A stretch of 38,689 bases of DNA from Saccharothrix sp. ST-888. GTDB taxonomy: Bacteria; Actinomycetota; Actinomycetes; Streptomycetales; Streptomycetaceae. Below, piece after piece: positions 29,750-38,289 of the stretch (positions are counted from its first letter, which is position 1; each line of letters opens with the position of its first letter). The position numbers and the translations under genes are program-made. The stretch lies in contig NZ_JYJF01000068.1 of NCBI RefSeq assembly GCF_000955975.1, forward strand, positions 1-38,689. Direction: 5' to 3'. Below the pieces are notes generated by a model that was not told the origin of the DNA, made no database searches, and worked only from the letters and a program-made list of their open reading frames with translations.

Positions 29750-30343
29750 ATGGTCGGGTCGAAGCCCGTGGTGCTGGGGATCGAGTCGTCCTGCGACGAG
29801 ACCGGCGCCGGACTGGTCCGGGACGGGGTGCTGCTCGGCCAGGCCGTGGCGTCCGGCATGGCCGAGCACGCCCGATTCGGCGGCGTGGTGCCCGAGATCG
29901 CCGCACGCGCCCATGTGCACGCGGTCGCGCCGGTGGTGCGGGAGGCCCTCGACCGGGCGGGGCTGACTCTCGGCGACATCGGAGCGGTCGCGGTGACCAC
30001 CGGCCCGGGGCTGTCCGGCGCCCTCCAGGTCGGCGTGGCGGCGGCCAAGGGCTACGCCTTCTCGCTCGGCGTCCCGCTGTACGGGGTGCACCACCTGGCC
30101 GGACACGTCGCGGCGGCCACCCTGGACGGCGGCCCGCTGCCCGACCCGTGCATCGTGCTGATCGTCTCCGGCGGGCACACCTCGCTGCTGCTGTGCACCG
30201 ACAACGGCGCCATGATCGCCGCCATCGGCGACCTGCTCGCCCGCAGCGGCACCGAACCCGCCACGGCCGACCTCGCCGTCGACCCCTCCGCCCCGCTGGA
30301 GTACGCCGCCCTCACCCCGGCCCCCGCCCGGCGGGCGGGCTAG
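29750..30343 (+). CDS. Internally deleted TsaD (Kae1/YgjD) paralogue, 197 aa
   Basis: Residues 1-148 follow the N-terminal half of TsaD (VVLGIESSCDETGAGLV, GGVVPEIAARAH, TTGPGLSGALQVG, YGVHHLAGHVAA with metal ligands His115/His119, and IVSGGHTSLLL). Residue 149 on reads CTDNGAMIAAIG, the extreme C-terminal motif of TsaD, whose Asp (Asp151 here) is the third metal ligand. So some 160-170 residues of the middle, carrying most of the nucleotide-binding subdomain, are missing, with frame and stop intact. Full TsaD makes the t6A37 modification of tRNA with TsaB/TsaE, which are absent here. It could be an expressed mini-protein with a metal site or a recent relic; the essential full-length tsaD should lie elsewhere. 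Confidence 0.85.
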   Translation: MVGSKPVVLGIESSCDETGAGLVRDGVLLGQAVASGMAEHARFGGVVPEIAARAHVHAVAPVVREALDRAGLTLGDIGAVAVTTGPGLSGALQVGVAAAKGYAFSLGVPLYGVHHLAGHVAAATLDGGPLPDPCIVLIVSGGHTSLLLCTDNGAMIAAIGDLLARSGTEPATADLAVDPSAPLEYAALTPAPARRAG

Positions 30344-30658
30344 GCCGACGCCGGAGCCCAGGAACCGTCTCACCCCTCCGAGCGTCCTACCAACCGCGCC
30401 ACCTGCTGCTGCTACCACCGTCTCCCGGGCGCCGCCACCTGCGGCGACTGCGTCTTCGCAGCACCGCCCAGGACCCGCCGGTAACCTCTCGTCACGCTCA
30501 ATTACGTAAAGTTTCCGTGTTCGAGAGGGCAACGATTTGTGCCCAAAGGTTCCGTTGTCCCGATTTAGTAGCTACGTTTCGACCCAACGCGTGGTCCTGT
30601 CCCCACCTCTGTCATCGCAGACACGAGTGCCCGCGCGTTGGGAAGGCAGTCACACCTG
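30344..30658. other. Promoter-bearing gap before the permease gene
   Basis: The first ~130 bases are GC-rich and featureless. From about 30490 it becomes AT-richer, with the palindrome TTACGTAA at 30502-30509. No clear -35/-10 pair or GlnR box was found. No remains of the missing TsaD segment were seen in any frame. Confidence 0.5.
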
Positions 30659-32104
30659 ATGAGCATGGAATCCACCACGGCGCCCCAGCAGGACGCCACC
30701 GGCCAGGGCCCGGAGACCCCGGGCGGCCACGGCCACCTCCAGGCAGGCCTGAAGAACCGGCACCTCTCGATGATCGCGATCGGCGGAGTGATCGGCGCCG
30801 GACTGTTCGTCGGCTCGGGCGCCGGGATCGCGTCCACCGGCCCCGGCATCCTCCTCTCCTACGCGCTGGCCGGTGCGCTGGTCGTCATGGTCATGCGGAT
30901 GCTCGGCGAGATGTCCGCCGCCGACCCGCAGAGCGGTTCGTTCTCCGCCTACGCGGACCGCGCACTCGGCCGATGGGCCGGATTCTCGATCGGCTGGCTG
31001 TACTGGTTCTTCTGGGTCGTGGTCCTGGCCGTGGAAGCCACCGCCGGCGCGAAGATCCTCAACAGTTGGATGCCGGGGGTGCCCCAGTGGACGTTCGCCC
31101 TGATCGTGATGGCTGTGCTCACCGCGACCAATCTCTTCTCGGTCTCCTCCTACGGCGAGTTCGAGTTCTGGTTCGCGGGCATCAAGGTGGTGGCGATCGC
31201 GGCCTTCATCGTGATCGGTGCCCTGGCGATCTTCGGCGTCCTGCCGGGGACCCACTCGCCCGGTATGACCAACCTGACCGGTAACGGCGGCTTCCTCCCG
31301 CACGGCATCGGCGCGGTCTTCACCGGCATGCTCACCGTGGTCTTCGCCTTCATGGGCAGTGAGATCGTCACCCTCGCGGCGGGCGAGACCGCCGACCCGA
31401 AGACGGCCGTCCGCAAGGCCACCAACAGCGTGATCTGGCGCATCGGCGTCTTCTACCTGGGCTCGATCGCCATCGTCGTCACGCTCCTTCCCTGGAACTC
31501 CGCCGCCGTCAAGGGCAGCCCGTACGTCGCCGTCCTCGACCACGTGGGCATTCCCGGCGCCGGCCGCGTGATGGACCTGATCGTCCTGACCGCCGTGCTC
31601 TCCTGCCTCAACTCCGGCCTCTACACCGCCTCCCGGATGGCCTTCTCGCTCAGCCGCCGCGGTGACGCGCCGCGCGCCTTCGGCAAGGTCAGCGGGAACG
31701 GGGTGCCCCGCACCGCGATCCTCGCCTCGGTGGTCTTCGGCTTCCTCGCGGTCTTCTTCAACTACATGTGGCCGGCCACCGTCTTCCAGTTCCTGCTGAA
31801 CTCCTCCGGTGCGGTGGCGCTCTTCGTCTGGCTGGCGATCGCGGTCTCCCAGCTGCGGATGCGCCGGATCCTGGAGCGCGAGTCGCCCGAGAAGCTGACC
31901 GTGCGGATGTGGCTCTTCCCGTACCTGACCTGGGCGACCATCGGCATGATCACCTTCGTCATGGTCTACATGTGCACCGACCACGACGGGCTGACCCAGA
32001 TGATCCTCTCGCTGGTCGCCGCCGCCGTGGTGCTCGCCGCCTCGGCCGTCGTCGGCAGCCGCCGCAAGGCCGCCGCCGCCAGGGAGGCCCTGGCCCAGGC
32101 CTGA
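30659..32104 (+). CDS. gabP: GABA/amino acid permease, AAT family of APC transporters (481 aa)
   Basis: Start chosen at ATG 30659 (MSMESTTAPQQDATGQ); GGAAGG lies 12 bases upstream, a little far, and the TTG at 30638 is less likely. It has 12 apolar helices with the AAT signature LSMIAIGGVIGAGLFVGSG in helix 1, FMGSEIVTLAAGETADP in the mid part and SCLNSGLYTASRMAFSLSRR in helix 8. From FMGSEIVT to ITFVMV it runs close to Escherichia coli GabP (ATNSVIWRIGVFYLGSI, WLFPYLTWATIGMITFVMV). It imports gamma-aminobutyrate or related amino acids with protons. Substrate choice is inferred. Convergent with the Mut7-C gene, six bases apart. Confidence 0.85.
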   Translation: MSMESTTAPQQDATGQGPETPGGHGHLQAGLKNRHLSMIAIGGVIGAGLFVGSGAGIASTGPGILLSYALAGALVVMVMRMLGEMSAADPQSGSFSAYADRALGRWAGFSIGWLYWFFWVVVLAVEATAGAKILNSWMPGVPQWTFALIVMAVLTATNLFSVSSYGEFEFWFAGIKVVAIAAFIVIGALAIFGVLPGTHSPGMTNLTGNGGFLPHGIGAVFTGMLTVVFAFMGSEIVTLAAGETADPKTAVRKATNSVIWRIGVFYLGSIAIVVTLLPWNSAAVKGSPYVAVLDHVGIPGAGRVMDLIVLTAVLSCLNSGLYTASRMAFSLSRRGDAPRAFGKVSGNGVPRTAILASVVFGFLAVFFNYMWPATVFQFLLNSSGAVALFVWLAIAVSQLRMRRILERESPEKLTVRMWLFPYLTWATIGMITFVMVYMCTDHDGLTQMILSLVAAAVVLAASAVVGSRRKAAAAREALAQA

Positions 32105-32110
32105 CCTCCG

Positions 32111-32857
32111 TCAGTCCCCACCGCTTCGCCCGCTGCCGCCCAGTGCCGCGGCCACGATCGACTCCAGCCGCCGGTGATGAGCACCGTGCCAGTAGACGTG
32201 GCCGCAGTCCCGGCAGCGGGCGAAGCTGTCGTACGTCCGCCGGGTGCCGGGGCGCAGCAGCGCCTCCACTTCGGCCTTGGCCACCTGTGCCAGCACCCCG
32301 TTGCAGGCGGTGCAGCGGCTCCAGGGCGCGGCTGGCGGCACGAACCGGTCCAGGACGTCGGCGAGCTGGGCGTCCGGCGCCGAGCCCCGGACGTAGCCGC
32401 CGAGCCAGAGCGCGCGGCGGCGCAGCAGTCCGCGGTCCTGGGTGAGCAGGATCCGCCGCTCCGCGTTGGCCCGGCGGACCAGTTCGTCGTCGTCCAGGTC
32501 GTTGCGGTAGGCGGTGTCCACCCCGAGCAGGCGCAGCCGCCGGGCGAGCGCACCGAGGTGGACGTCCAGCAGGAAGCCCGCCGCCGGGCCGCCCGGCACC
32601 TGCTGCGGCCTGCCGACCGCCGCCACCCGGACCACCTCGCCACCGCTCGGGCGATACGCCGGCTGGACCCGGCGGCCCGCCGTCTCCAGCGGACCGACCT
32701 CGGTCAGCGGTACCCCGAGCGACTCCACCAGGTGCCCCAGCGAAGCCGTGCCGTCCTGGGCCGCCCGCACCGACTCGTGCCGGTCCCGGCTGCGGAGGAA
32801 CAGCCACAGCTCGGGAGCGAAGCGCAGGGACACCACGGGCGTCGGCGACTCGGTCAC
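32111..32857 (-). CDS. Mut7-C RNase-type protein with ubiquitin-like N-terminus (248 aa)
   Basis: Start taken at GTG 32857 (VTESPTPVVSLRFAPELWLF); the GTG at 32875 is an alternative. Residues ~10-85 resemble the ubiquitin/ThiS-like domain often found before Mut7-C (GHLVESLGVPLTEVGPLETA). Residues ~95-240 are Mut7-C: FLLDVHLGALARRLRLLGVD, TAYRNDLDDDELV, RRILLTQDRGLLRRRAL, with Asp residues of a PIN-like nuclease, then a zinc ribbon with CTAC and CRDCGHVYWHGAHH. The family is a predicted RNase of the PIN fold. Its RNA target is unknown. Not clearly linked to neighbours. Confidence 0.88.
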   Translation of the reverse strand: MTESPTPVVSLRFAPELWLFLRSRDRHESVRAAQDGTASLGHLVESLGVPLTEVGPLETAGRRVQPAYRPSGGEVVRVAAVGRPQQVPGGPAAGFLLDVHLGALARRLRLLGVDTAYRNDLDDDELVRRANAERRILLTQDRGLLRRRALWLGGYVRGSAPDAQLADVLDRFVPPAAPWSRCTACNGVLAQVAKAEVEALLRPGTRRTYDSFARCRDCGHVYWHGAHHRRLESIVAAALGGSGRSGGD

Positions 32858-32953
32858 GCTCCAAGTCCAGCACACCGGCCGCCGCCGCGGCCCGGCCCCG
32901 CCTGCGGGGTCACAGCGGGCGGTGACGGGCGGCGGGCGGCCCGGCCTGCGGGG

Positions 32954-33808
32954 TCACGGCTTGCGGGCGACACCCGCCCAGTAGTAGGCGGCGTGCGGGT
33001 CGACGGGCGGCTCGCCGTCCGGGCGCCAGGCCATCACGGGGGCGACCCCGGGCTCCACCAGCTCCCAGCCCGCGAAGAACTCCTCGACCTGGGCACGGGT
33101 CCGCGGGACGATCGTCATCCCGCCCTGCGCCGCCTTGGCGGCCACCGCCGCCATCGCCTCGGGGGCGAAGTCGCCGGTCGGGTGGGTGATCACCACATGG
33201 CTGCCGGAGGGCAGCGCGGCCAGCAGAGCGGCCACCTTGCCCCTGGGGTCCTCGTCGTCGCGCAGCAGCATCAGGATGGCGACCAGCACCAGGCCGACCG
33301 GCTCGGTGAGGTCCAGGGTCCCGGTCAGCGCGGGGTGGGCGAGGATCGCCTCGGGCCGGCGCAGGTCGGCGTGGATGTAGGCGGTCTCGCCCTGGTCGCC
33401 GCTGACCATCAGGGCGCGGGCGTGGGCGAGCACGATCGGGTCGTTGTCCACGTACACGACCCGGCTGCCGGGCGCCTCGGCCTGGGCGACCTCGTGGGTG
33501 TTGCCGCCGGTCGGGATGCCGGTGCCGATGTCCAGGAACTGCCTGATCCCGGCCTCGCGCACCAGGTGGCGCACGGCCCGGCCGAGGAAGGTCCGGTTCT
33601 CCCTGGCCATGGTCTTGATGTCGGGGATGGCCTGTTCGATGGCCTCGCCGAGGGCGCGGTCCGGCGCGAAGTGCGTCTTGCCGCCGAGCCAGTAGTCGTA
33701 CATCCGCGCCGAGTGCGGCACGGAGGTGTCGATCTCGGGCGGCTCCCAGGTGTCGAACCCGCGCCCGATCGCGATCAGGTCGCGCTGCTCGTTCTGACGA
33801 TCCGACAA
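32954..33808 (-). CDS. SAM-dependent methyltransferase, former DUF574 family (284 aa)
   Basis: A TTG at 33808 with GGAGG nine bases upstream gives the best start; GTG 33850 would add 14 residues without such a site. The order is as in actinobacterial DUF574 (Methyltransf_19): TSVPHSARMYDYWLGGKTHF, NRTFLGRAVRHLVREAGI, FLDIGTGIPTGGNTHEVAQ (SAM motif I), VVYVDNDPIVLAHARAL, YIHADLRRPEAIL and VLVAILMLLRDDEDP, ending AYYWAGVARKP. Streptomycetes carry many copies; substrates are mostly unknown. Monocistronic. Confidence 0.92.
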   Translation of the reverse strand: MSDRQNEQRDLIAIGRGFDTWEPPEIDTSVPHSARMYDYWLGGKTHFAPDRALGEAIEQAIPDIKTMARENRTFLGRAVRHLVREAGIRQFLDIGTGIPTGGNTHEVAQAEAPGSRVVYVDNDPIVLAHARALMVSGDQGETAYIHADLRRPEAILAHPALTGTLDLTEPVGLVLVAILMLLRDDEDPRGKVAALLAALPSGSHVVITHPTGDFAPEAMAAVAAKAAQGGMTIVPRTRAQVEEFFAGWELVEPGVAPVMAWRPDGEPPVDPHAAYYWAGVARKP

Positions 33809-33934
33809 ATCGACCCACCTCCAGTGGACTTCACCATCAGCCGGGGGCACAGCCTAACGGTCCGAACAGTCGTCCGGGCCGTGGATCCCGATCAAGATCA
33901 GTTCGCACTCGCACGGCAGCTGCGGACCAAGGTC

Positions 33935-35443
33935 CTAGTCCTCGCCCGCCGCTTCCAGGTGCTCGGCGAACCAGTCGGCGGCCAGGTCGGCGGCGACGGC
34001 CAGGGTGCCCGGCTCCTCGAAGAGATGGGTCGCGCCGGGCACCACGGACAGCCGGCTCTCGCAGCGCAACCGCGCCTGCGCCTCCCGGTTCAGCTCCAGC
34101 ACCAGCTGGTCGTCGCCGCCGACGATGAGCAGCGTGGGAGCCGTCACCTCGGGCAGCCGCCCGGCGGCCAGGTCGGGCCGGCCCCCGCGGGAGACCACCG
34201 CGCCGACCGACGCCCCGGGCTCGGCCGCGGCGTACAGGGCCGCAGCCGCGCCGGTGCTGGCCCCGAAGTACCCGATCGGCAGCCGCCCCGCCGCCGACTG
34301 CTCCCGCAGCCTGCGGGTGGCCTCGCCCAGCCGCTCGGCGAGCAGCGCGATGTCGAACACCTTGGTCCGGTCGGCCGCCTCGGCCTCGGTGAGCAGGTCG
34401 AACAGCAGGGTCGCCAGTCCGGCGCGGTTCAGCCGCTCGGCGACGAAGCGGTTGCGCGGGCTGTGCCGGCTGCTGCCGCTGCCGTGCGCGAACAGCACCA
34501 CACCCGTCGCGCCGTCGGCCGGCAGCGTCAGCGTGCCGCCCGACCGGCCGCCGCCCACCGGGAGCTCGACCTCCCGGTCGGCAGCGAGGTCGGCCGGGCG
34601 CCCGCCCTGGCTCCGGCGGAACCCCCGCCCGAACAGGCCGCGGTGGGCACCTCGGGAGTCCCCGCCCGGGCCGCCCGGGCCGCCGTCCGGGCCGCTCCGG
34701 TCCCCCGGCTCGCCCTCGGCGGCCGGGGCGCCCGCAGGCCCGTCCGGCCCCCGGTCCGGGTGGTCCTCGCCGCCGCCCGGCTCGTCCGCACCGGCTGCGG
34801 CCGCCGTCCGCCGGGCCGCGCGGTCGAGGCAGACCGCCACCTCCCGGTCCGTGGTCTGCTCGAAGTCCTGGTAGAACTGCCCGATCGCGTAGAACGACAA
34901 CGGCGCACGGACGCACACCAGCTCGTCGGCGTCCTCGCCCAGCCGGGACACCCAGTCGCTCGGCGCCACCGGCACCGCGAGCACCACCCGGGCCGCGCCC
35001 AGGTGCCGGACGATCCGGCAGGCGGCCCGCGCGGAGGAGCCGGTGGCCACGCCGTCGTCGACCACCACGACCGTCCGCCCGGTGAGGGCGATGCCGGGGC
35101 GGCCGTCCCGGTAGCGGGCCACCCGGCGGGCGAGCTCGGCGCGCTCGTGCTCCTCGACCGGTGCGAGCTGCTTCTCCGAGACCCCGGCGAGCCGCATCAC
35201 CTCCCGGTTGAGCACCCGTACACCGCCCTCGCCGATCGCGCCGAGCCCGAGTTCGGGCTGGAACGGCGCGCCCAGCTTCCTGATCACACAGATGTCCAGC
35301 GGCACCCCCAGGGCCTCGGCGACCTCGGCCGCCACCGGCACGCCCCCGCGCGGCAGGCCGACCACGACGACGTCCTGGCCGCGCAGCTGCTCCAACCGGG
35401 CGGCCAGCTGCCGACCGGCATCCCGTCGATCGGTGAAGTACAC
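33935..35443 (-). CDS. Phosphoribosyltransferase fused to dienelactone-type hydrolase (502 aa)
   Basis: Start chosen at GTG 35443 (VYFTDRRDAGRQLAARLEQL), with GGAGG seven bases upstream; an open frame runs on to 35908 but is not protein-like. Residues 1-205 are a type I phosphoribosyltransferase with GLPRGGVPVA and the PRPP loop VVVVDDGVATGSS (127-137). Residues ~215-285 are a disordered Gly/Pro/Asp/Arg linker. Residues 290-500 are an alpha/beta hydrolase: VVLFAHGSGSSRHSPRNR, nucleophile in GYFGASTGAA (Ser396), acid in VGGDDQLV (Asp444 or 445) and His473 in GATHLFEEPG. This two-domain fusion is known in actinobacteria (Mycobacterium Rv0571c is one, in the DosR regulon). Its reaction is not established. 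Confidence 0.92.
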   Translation of the reverse strand: MYFTDRRDAGRQLAARLEQLRGQDVVVVGLPRGGVPVAAEVAEALGVPLDICVIRKLGAPFQPELGLGAIGEGGVRVLNREVMRLAGVSEKQLAPVEEHERAELARRVARYRDGRPGIALTGRTVVVVDDGVATGSSARAACRIVRHLGAARVVLAVPVAPSDWVSRLGEDADELVCVRAPLSFYAIGQFYQDFEQTTDREVAVCLDRAARRTAAAAGADEPGGGEDHPDRGPDGPAGAPAAEGEPGDRSGPDGGPGGPGGDSRGAHRGLFGRGFRRSQGGRPADLAADREVELPVGGGRSGGTLTLPADGATGVVLFAHGSGSSRHSPRNRFVAERLNRAGLATLLFDLLTEAEAADRTKVFDIALLAERLGEATRRLREQSAAGRLPIGYFGASTGAAAALYAAAEPGASVGAVVSRGGRPDLAAGRLPEVTAPTLLIVGGDDQLVLELNREAQARLRCESRLSVVPGATHLFEEPGTLAVAADLAADWFAEHLEAAGED

Positions 35444-36242
35444 GGCCCGACCTCCGATCCGCTCACCCGTCCCCTTCCAGCCTGCGCCCTTCGGCTCCCT
35501 TCGGCGTGCCGCACGTCGGCGCACCGCGATTCGGGGCGGCCGGCCGAGCGTGCGGGGGAGGTCGCGCACGGCCTCAGGCCCGGGGAGCCGCCGGCGTGAC
35601 GACGGGATCTGCGCCGCGGTCGCGGTCCACCGCGCGCTCCGCGCCCTGCCGCCCGCCTGAACAGCCGCCCGTCCGAACAGCCGCCTGCCCGAGCGGCCGT
35701 CCTCCTGAGCAGCCGCCCCACGATCCGCACCCGGCCGTTCACGCTGCGCCAGCACGGCGGGGCGATGGCTGTGAGGCCGCCCACACCCGCTCCGCCGACT
35801 ACTGCTCCCGATAGTCGTCGCGCCGACGGCAGGGCGCTCCACCGACCGCTCGGAGCCCTGCCCCGTCGACCCGGCTCCGGGAACGCCCCTGGTCAGAGCT
35901 GCAATCACGGACCCTCACGGCTTCCAGGTTTCACCGGCGGCCGTAGCGGGCATATCGGACATTCGCGCCCGGCCCTGTGCCGGGCGTTCCGCTGTCCTAC
36001 GACCGTCGGTAGTACCAGCGCGCATTGAAACGGCCGGAAGCCTCTGCAAAGAATGACCCGGTCGCAACGCGGCGCCGCCGGTCCGGCTCCCCGGGCCGAT
36101 CCGCCGCGCCGTCCCGCCCACCTCGCCCTCCGGCCTGGTGCGAGGCCGTCCGACACGGCACGCGGGCTGTTCTCCCCGAACACGCTTCGCGACACCCGTG
36201 TGCCCGCGCACGGCTCCACCGACGGAAGAGGTCAGTTCCTCC
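35444..36242. other. Long stretch without a recognisable gene
   Basis: About 800 bases separate the divergent fusion gene and SLT-domain gene. No frame on either strand looks like protein. It contains three loose copies of GAACAGCCGCC (35658-35720), a seven-bp hairpin GCCCGGC-CCTGT-GCCGGGC (35967-35985), a fair promoter at 36025-36054 and then a ~180-base leader to the SLT gene. I looked for a ydaO/c-di-AMP riboswitch, common before such genes in streptomycetes, and did not see its conserved blocks. Confidence 0.6.
36025..36054 (+). promoter_or_regulatory. Possible promoter of the SLT-domain gene
   Basis: TTGAAA, an 18-base spacer and AAGAAT in an AT-richer patch. It would give a leader of about 180 bases before ATG 36243. 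Confidence 0.45.
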
Positions 36243-36992
36243 ATGCAGCTCCCGAAGCTCCCGCAGCTCTCGCAGCTCACCAAGAACCGCCGCAACGCCA
36301 TCATCACCGGCGTCGCCACCTTCGCCGTCGCGGGCTCCGCCACCCTCGCGCTCGCCCTGCCGCAGGACACCTCGGCCGCCTCGGCCGCCGCGCCGACCGC
36401 TGCCACCACCACCGGTTCCGCCGAGGCCCAGCAGCTCGCCGAGGCCCAGGCCAAGACCCAGTCTGACGCCCAGGCCAAGGCGGCGGCCGACGCCAAGGCA
36501 GCAGCCGATGCGAAGGCCCAGTCGGACGCCCAGGCGAAGGCCGACGCGGACGCGCAGGCCCAGGCCGACGCCCAGGCACAGGCACAGGCCCAGGCACAGG
36601 CACAGGCACAGGCCGACGCTGACGCGAAGGCACGGGCGGACGCCCAGGCCAAGGCCGACGCCGCCTCGCGCTCGGAGCAGCGCGGCAGCCTGAGCACCGG
36701 CTACTCCGGCACCCCGCAGCAGATCGCCGCCCAGATCGTCCCGGCGAGCCAGCTCCAGTGCTTCACCGACATCGTGACCCGCGAGAGCAGCTGGAACGTC
36801 ACCGCCACCAACCCGAGCTCGGGCGCGTACGGCCTGGTCCAGGCCCTGCCCGCGTCCAAGATGGCCTCGGCGGGCGCCGACTGGCGGACCAACCCGGCCA
36901 CCCAGATCAAGTGGGGCCTGGGCTACATGAACGAGGTCTACGGCAGCCCCTGCGGCGCCTGGTCCTTCTGGCAGGTCCACCACGCGTACTGA
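36243..36992 (+). CDS. Exported SLT/lysozyme-like cell-wall hydrolase (249 aa)
   Basis: Start chosen at ATG 36243 (MQLPKLPQLSQLTKNRRNAI), about 11 bases after AGAGG. Residues 13-45 are a Sec-type signal: basic KNRRN, then ITGVATFAVAGSATLALALP and an Ala-rich cleavage area. Residues 60-145 are an Ala/Gln/Asp/Lys repeat that should form a long coiled coil, perhaps a wall or surface spacer. Residues 155-249 fit an SLT-like transglycosylase domain: catalytic Glu181 in TRESSWNVTATN, SSGAYGLVQALPASKM, NPATQIKWGLGYMNEVYG, and Cys173/Cys237 placed for a disulfide. It should cut peptidoglycan outside the cell, as related actinobacterial secreted proteins do in growth or germination. Confidence 0.9.
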   Translation: MQLPKLPQLSQLTKNRRNAIITGVATFAVAGSATLALALPQDTSAASAAAPTAATTTGSAEAQQLAEAQAKTQSDAQAKAAADAKAAADAKAQSDAQAKADADAQAQADAQAQAQAQAQAQAQADADAKARADAQAKADAASRSEQRGSLSTGYSGTPQQIAAQIVPASQLQCFTDIVTRESSWNVTATNPSSGAYGLVQALPASKMASAGADWRTNPATQIKWGLGYMNEVYGSPCGAWSFWQVHHAY

Positions 36993-37137
36993 GCCGCCGT
37001 CCCGCCTCACGCGCGGGCGCGCGGACGCCGCTGACGGGTTCTCAGGTTCGCAGTTCTCCGTGGCAGCCTGGTGAAGATATCGCACACACCCGCCGTGATA
37101 TGACCGGTATTGGCCAGGTTCGGGGTCATTTTGACCC

Positions 37138-37166
37138 TTGCTCGGACGTGTACACGCCTTTAGCCT
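37138..37166 (+). promoter_or_regulatory. Promoter for a probably leaderless glycosyltransferase mRNA
   Basis: TTGCTC, a 17-base spacer and TAGCCT end seven bases before ATG 37174, so transcription should begin at or next to the start codon. There is no Shine-Dalgarno sequence, which agrees with a leaderless message, common in actinomycetes. Confidence 0.6.
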
Positions 37167-37173
37167 CCCGCCC

Positions 37174-38163
37174 ATGCCCTCCCCACTGATATCCGTCGTG
37201 CTGCCCGCCTACGACCAACAGCAACAGCTGAAGGACTGCCTGGACTCGCTCCTCGCGCAGTCCTTCCGCGACTTCGAGGTCGTGCTGGTCGTGGACCGCT
37301 CCCCGGATGCCCCCGAGCGCCTCACCGAGGCGTACGAGATGCGCGACTCCCGGGTGAGCGTGCTGCGGCTGGACGCCGCCGTCGGCATCGGACGCAGCCG
37401 CAACGCGGGAGCGGCGCACGCCAAGGGCGAGTACCTGCTCTTCCTGGACAGCGACCACGTGGTGAAGCCCGAGGCGATCCAGGCCATGGCCGACCGGCTG
37501 GCGCAGACCGGCGAGGTGGACGTCCTGCTGTTCGGGCACTCGCGCGAGTACCGGGACCGGGTCTGGCCGGGCGGTGCGGCCGGGATCCTGGCCGCGGCCG
37601 GGCCGGAGGTCTTCGCGCCGCAGGAGCGCCCGGAGGTCTTCGGCGCGCCCCCGCTGATCTGGGACCGGCTGCTCCGCCGGGCCGACGTGCCGGCCTTCCC
37701 CGACGGCCACTACGAGGAGATCCCGGTGGTGCACGAGTCGCTGCTCGCCGCCCGGCGGGTCGCGGTCCTGGACCAGGAGTGCGTGCGCATCCGCCGCCGG
37801 CACACCGTGCACCCGACCGGCTCCCCCGGCAGCAGCCACTTCGACATCTTCGACCAGTACGGCCGCAGCTTCGAACTGCTCGACGAACACGAGGAGTTCG
37901 CCGCCGCACGGCCGTTCCTCTTCACCCGGATGATCCGCAACTTCCTGTTCGTCTTCGACCTCGGCGGCTGCGTGCCGCGCGCCGAGCGCCCGCAGTTCTT
38001 CCACCGCGCCAACGAGTACTACCGCACGTACCTCCCCGCCGACTTCCGCCGCCCGGACGGGCGCGAGGGCATCAAGTTCTCCCTGCTGGCGAGCGGCGCC
38101 TACGCCGCCTTCGAGGTCGCCAAGCTCTCCCAGATCGCCCGCAACGCCGTCGGCCGCTCCTGA
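37174..38163 (+). CDS. Family 2 glycosyltransferase (329 aa)
   Basis: Start chosen at ATG 37174 (MPSPLISVVLPAYDQQQQLK), directly downstream of a -10-like TAGCCT; the TTG at 37138 falls inside the presumed -35 box. It has the GT-A fold of GT2: ISVVLPAYDQQQQL, CLDSLLAQSFRDFEVVLVVD (Asp41), NAGAAHAKGEYLLFLDSD with the metal-binding DSD (92-94), and a receptor-side HESLLAARRVAVLD. There are no membrane segments; a C-terminal helix (SGAYAAFEVAKLSQIARNAV) may touch the membrane. It transfers a sugar from a nucleotide-sugar; similar proteins in streptomycetes act on wall teichoic acids or glycopolymers, but the acceptor here is unknown. Confidence 0.9.
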   Translation: MPSPLISVVLPAYDQQQQLKDCLDSLLAQSFRDFEVVLVVDRSPDAPERLTEAYEMRDSRVSVLRLDAAVGIGRSRNAGAAHAKGEYLLFLDSDHVVKPEAIQAMADRLAQTGEVDVLLFGHSREYRDRVWPGGAAGILAAAGPEVFAPQERPEVFGAPPLIWDRLLRRADVPAFPDGHYEEIPVVHESLLAARRVAVLDQECVRIRRRHTVHPTGSPGSSHFDIFDQYGRSFELLDEHEEFAAARPFLFTRMIRNFLFVFDLGGCVPRAERPQFFHRANEYYRTYLPADFRRPDGREGIKFSLLASGAYAAFEVAKLSQIARNAVGRS

Positions 38164-38186
38164 CACCGCCCTCGACACCTGCCTCG

Positions 38187-38224
38187 GGTCCGGCCGCCCC
38201 ACGGGGGCAGCGGGCGGCCGGACC
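38187..38224. terminator. Strong hairpin terminator between convergent genes
   Basis: GGTCCGGCCGCCC and GGGCGGCCGGACC form a perfect 13-bp stem with a 12-base loop, between the stops at 38163 and 38290. Confidence 0.88.
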
Positions 38225-38289
38225 ACGGCCTCGGCCGTCATCGCCGGGAAGAGCCCCGGCCAGGACGGCTGGACGGCCGTACGGCCGGA

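Noticed and set aside
30481..30530. GlnR box before the GABA permease
   Set aside because: GTAAC and GTCAC occur but with a 5-base gap and no GAAAC partner at the required spacing.
35900..36242. ydaO (c-di-AMP) riboswitch before the SLT-domain gene
   Set aside because: Expected from known streptomycete examples, but the conserved sequence blocks were not found.
35905..36697. Minus-strand Ala-rich frame (ASASACACACAWACAC-like)
   Set aside because: Antisense image of the Ala/Gln/Asp repeat of the SLT gene.
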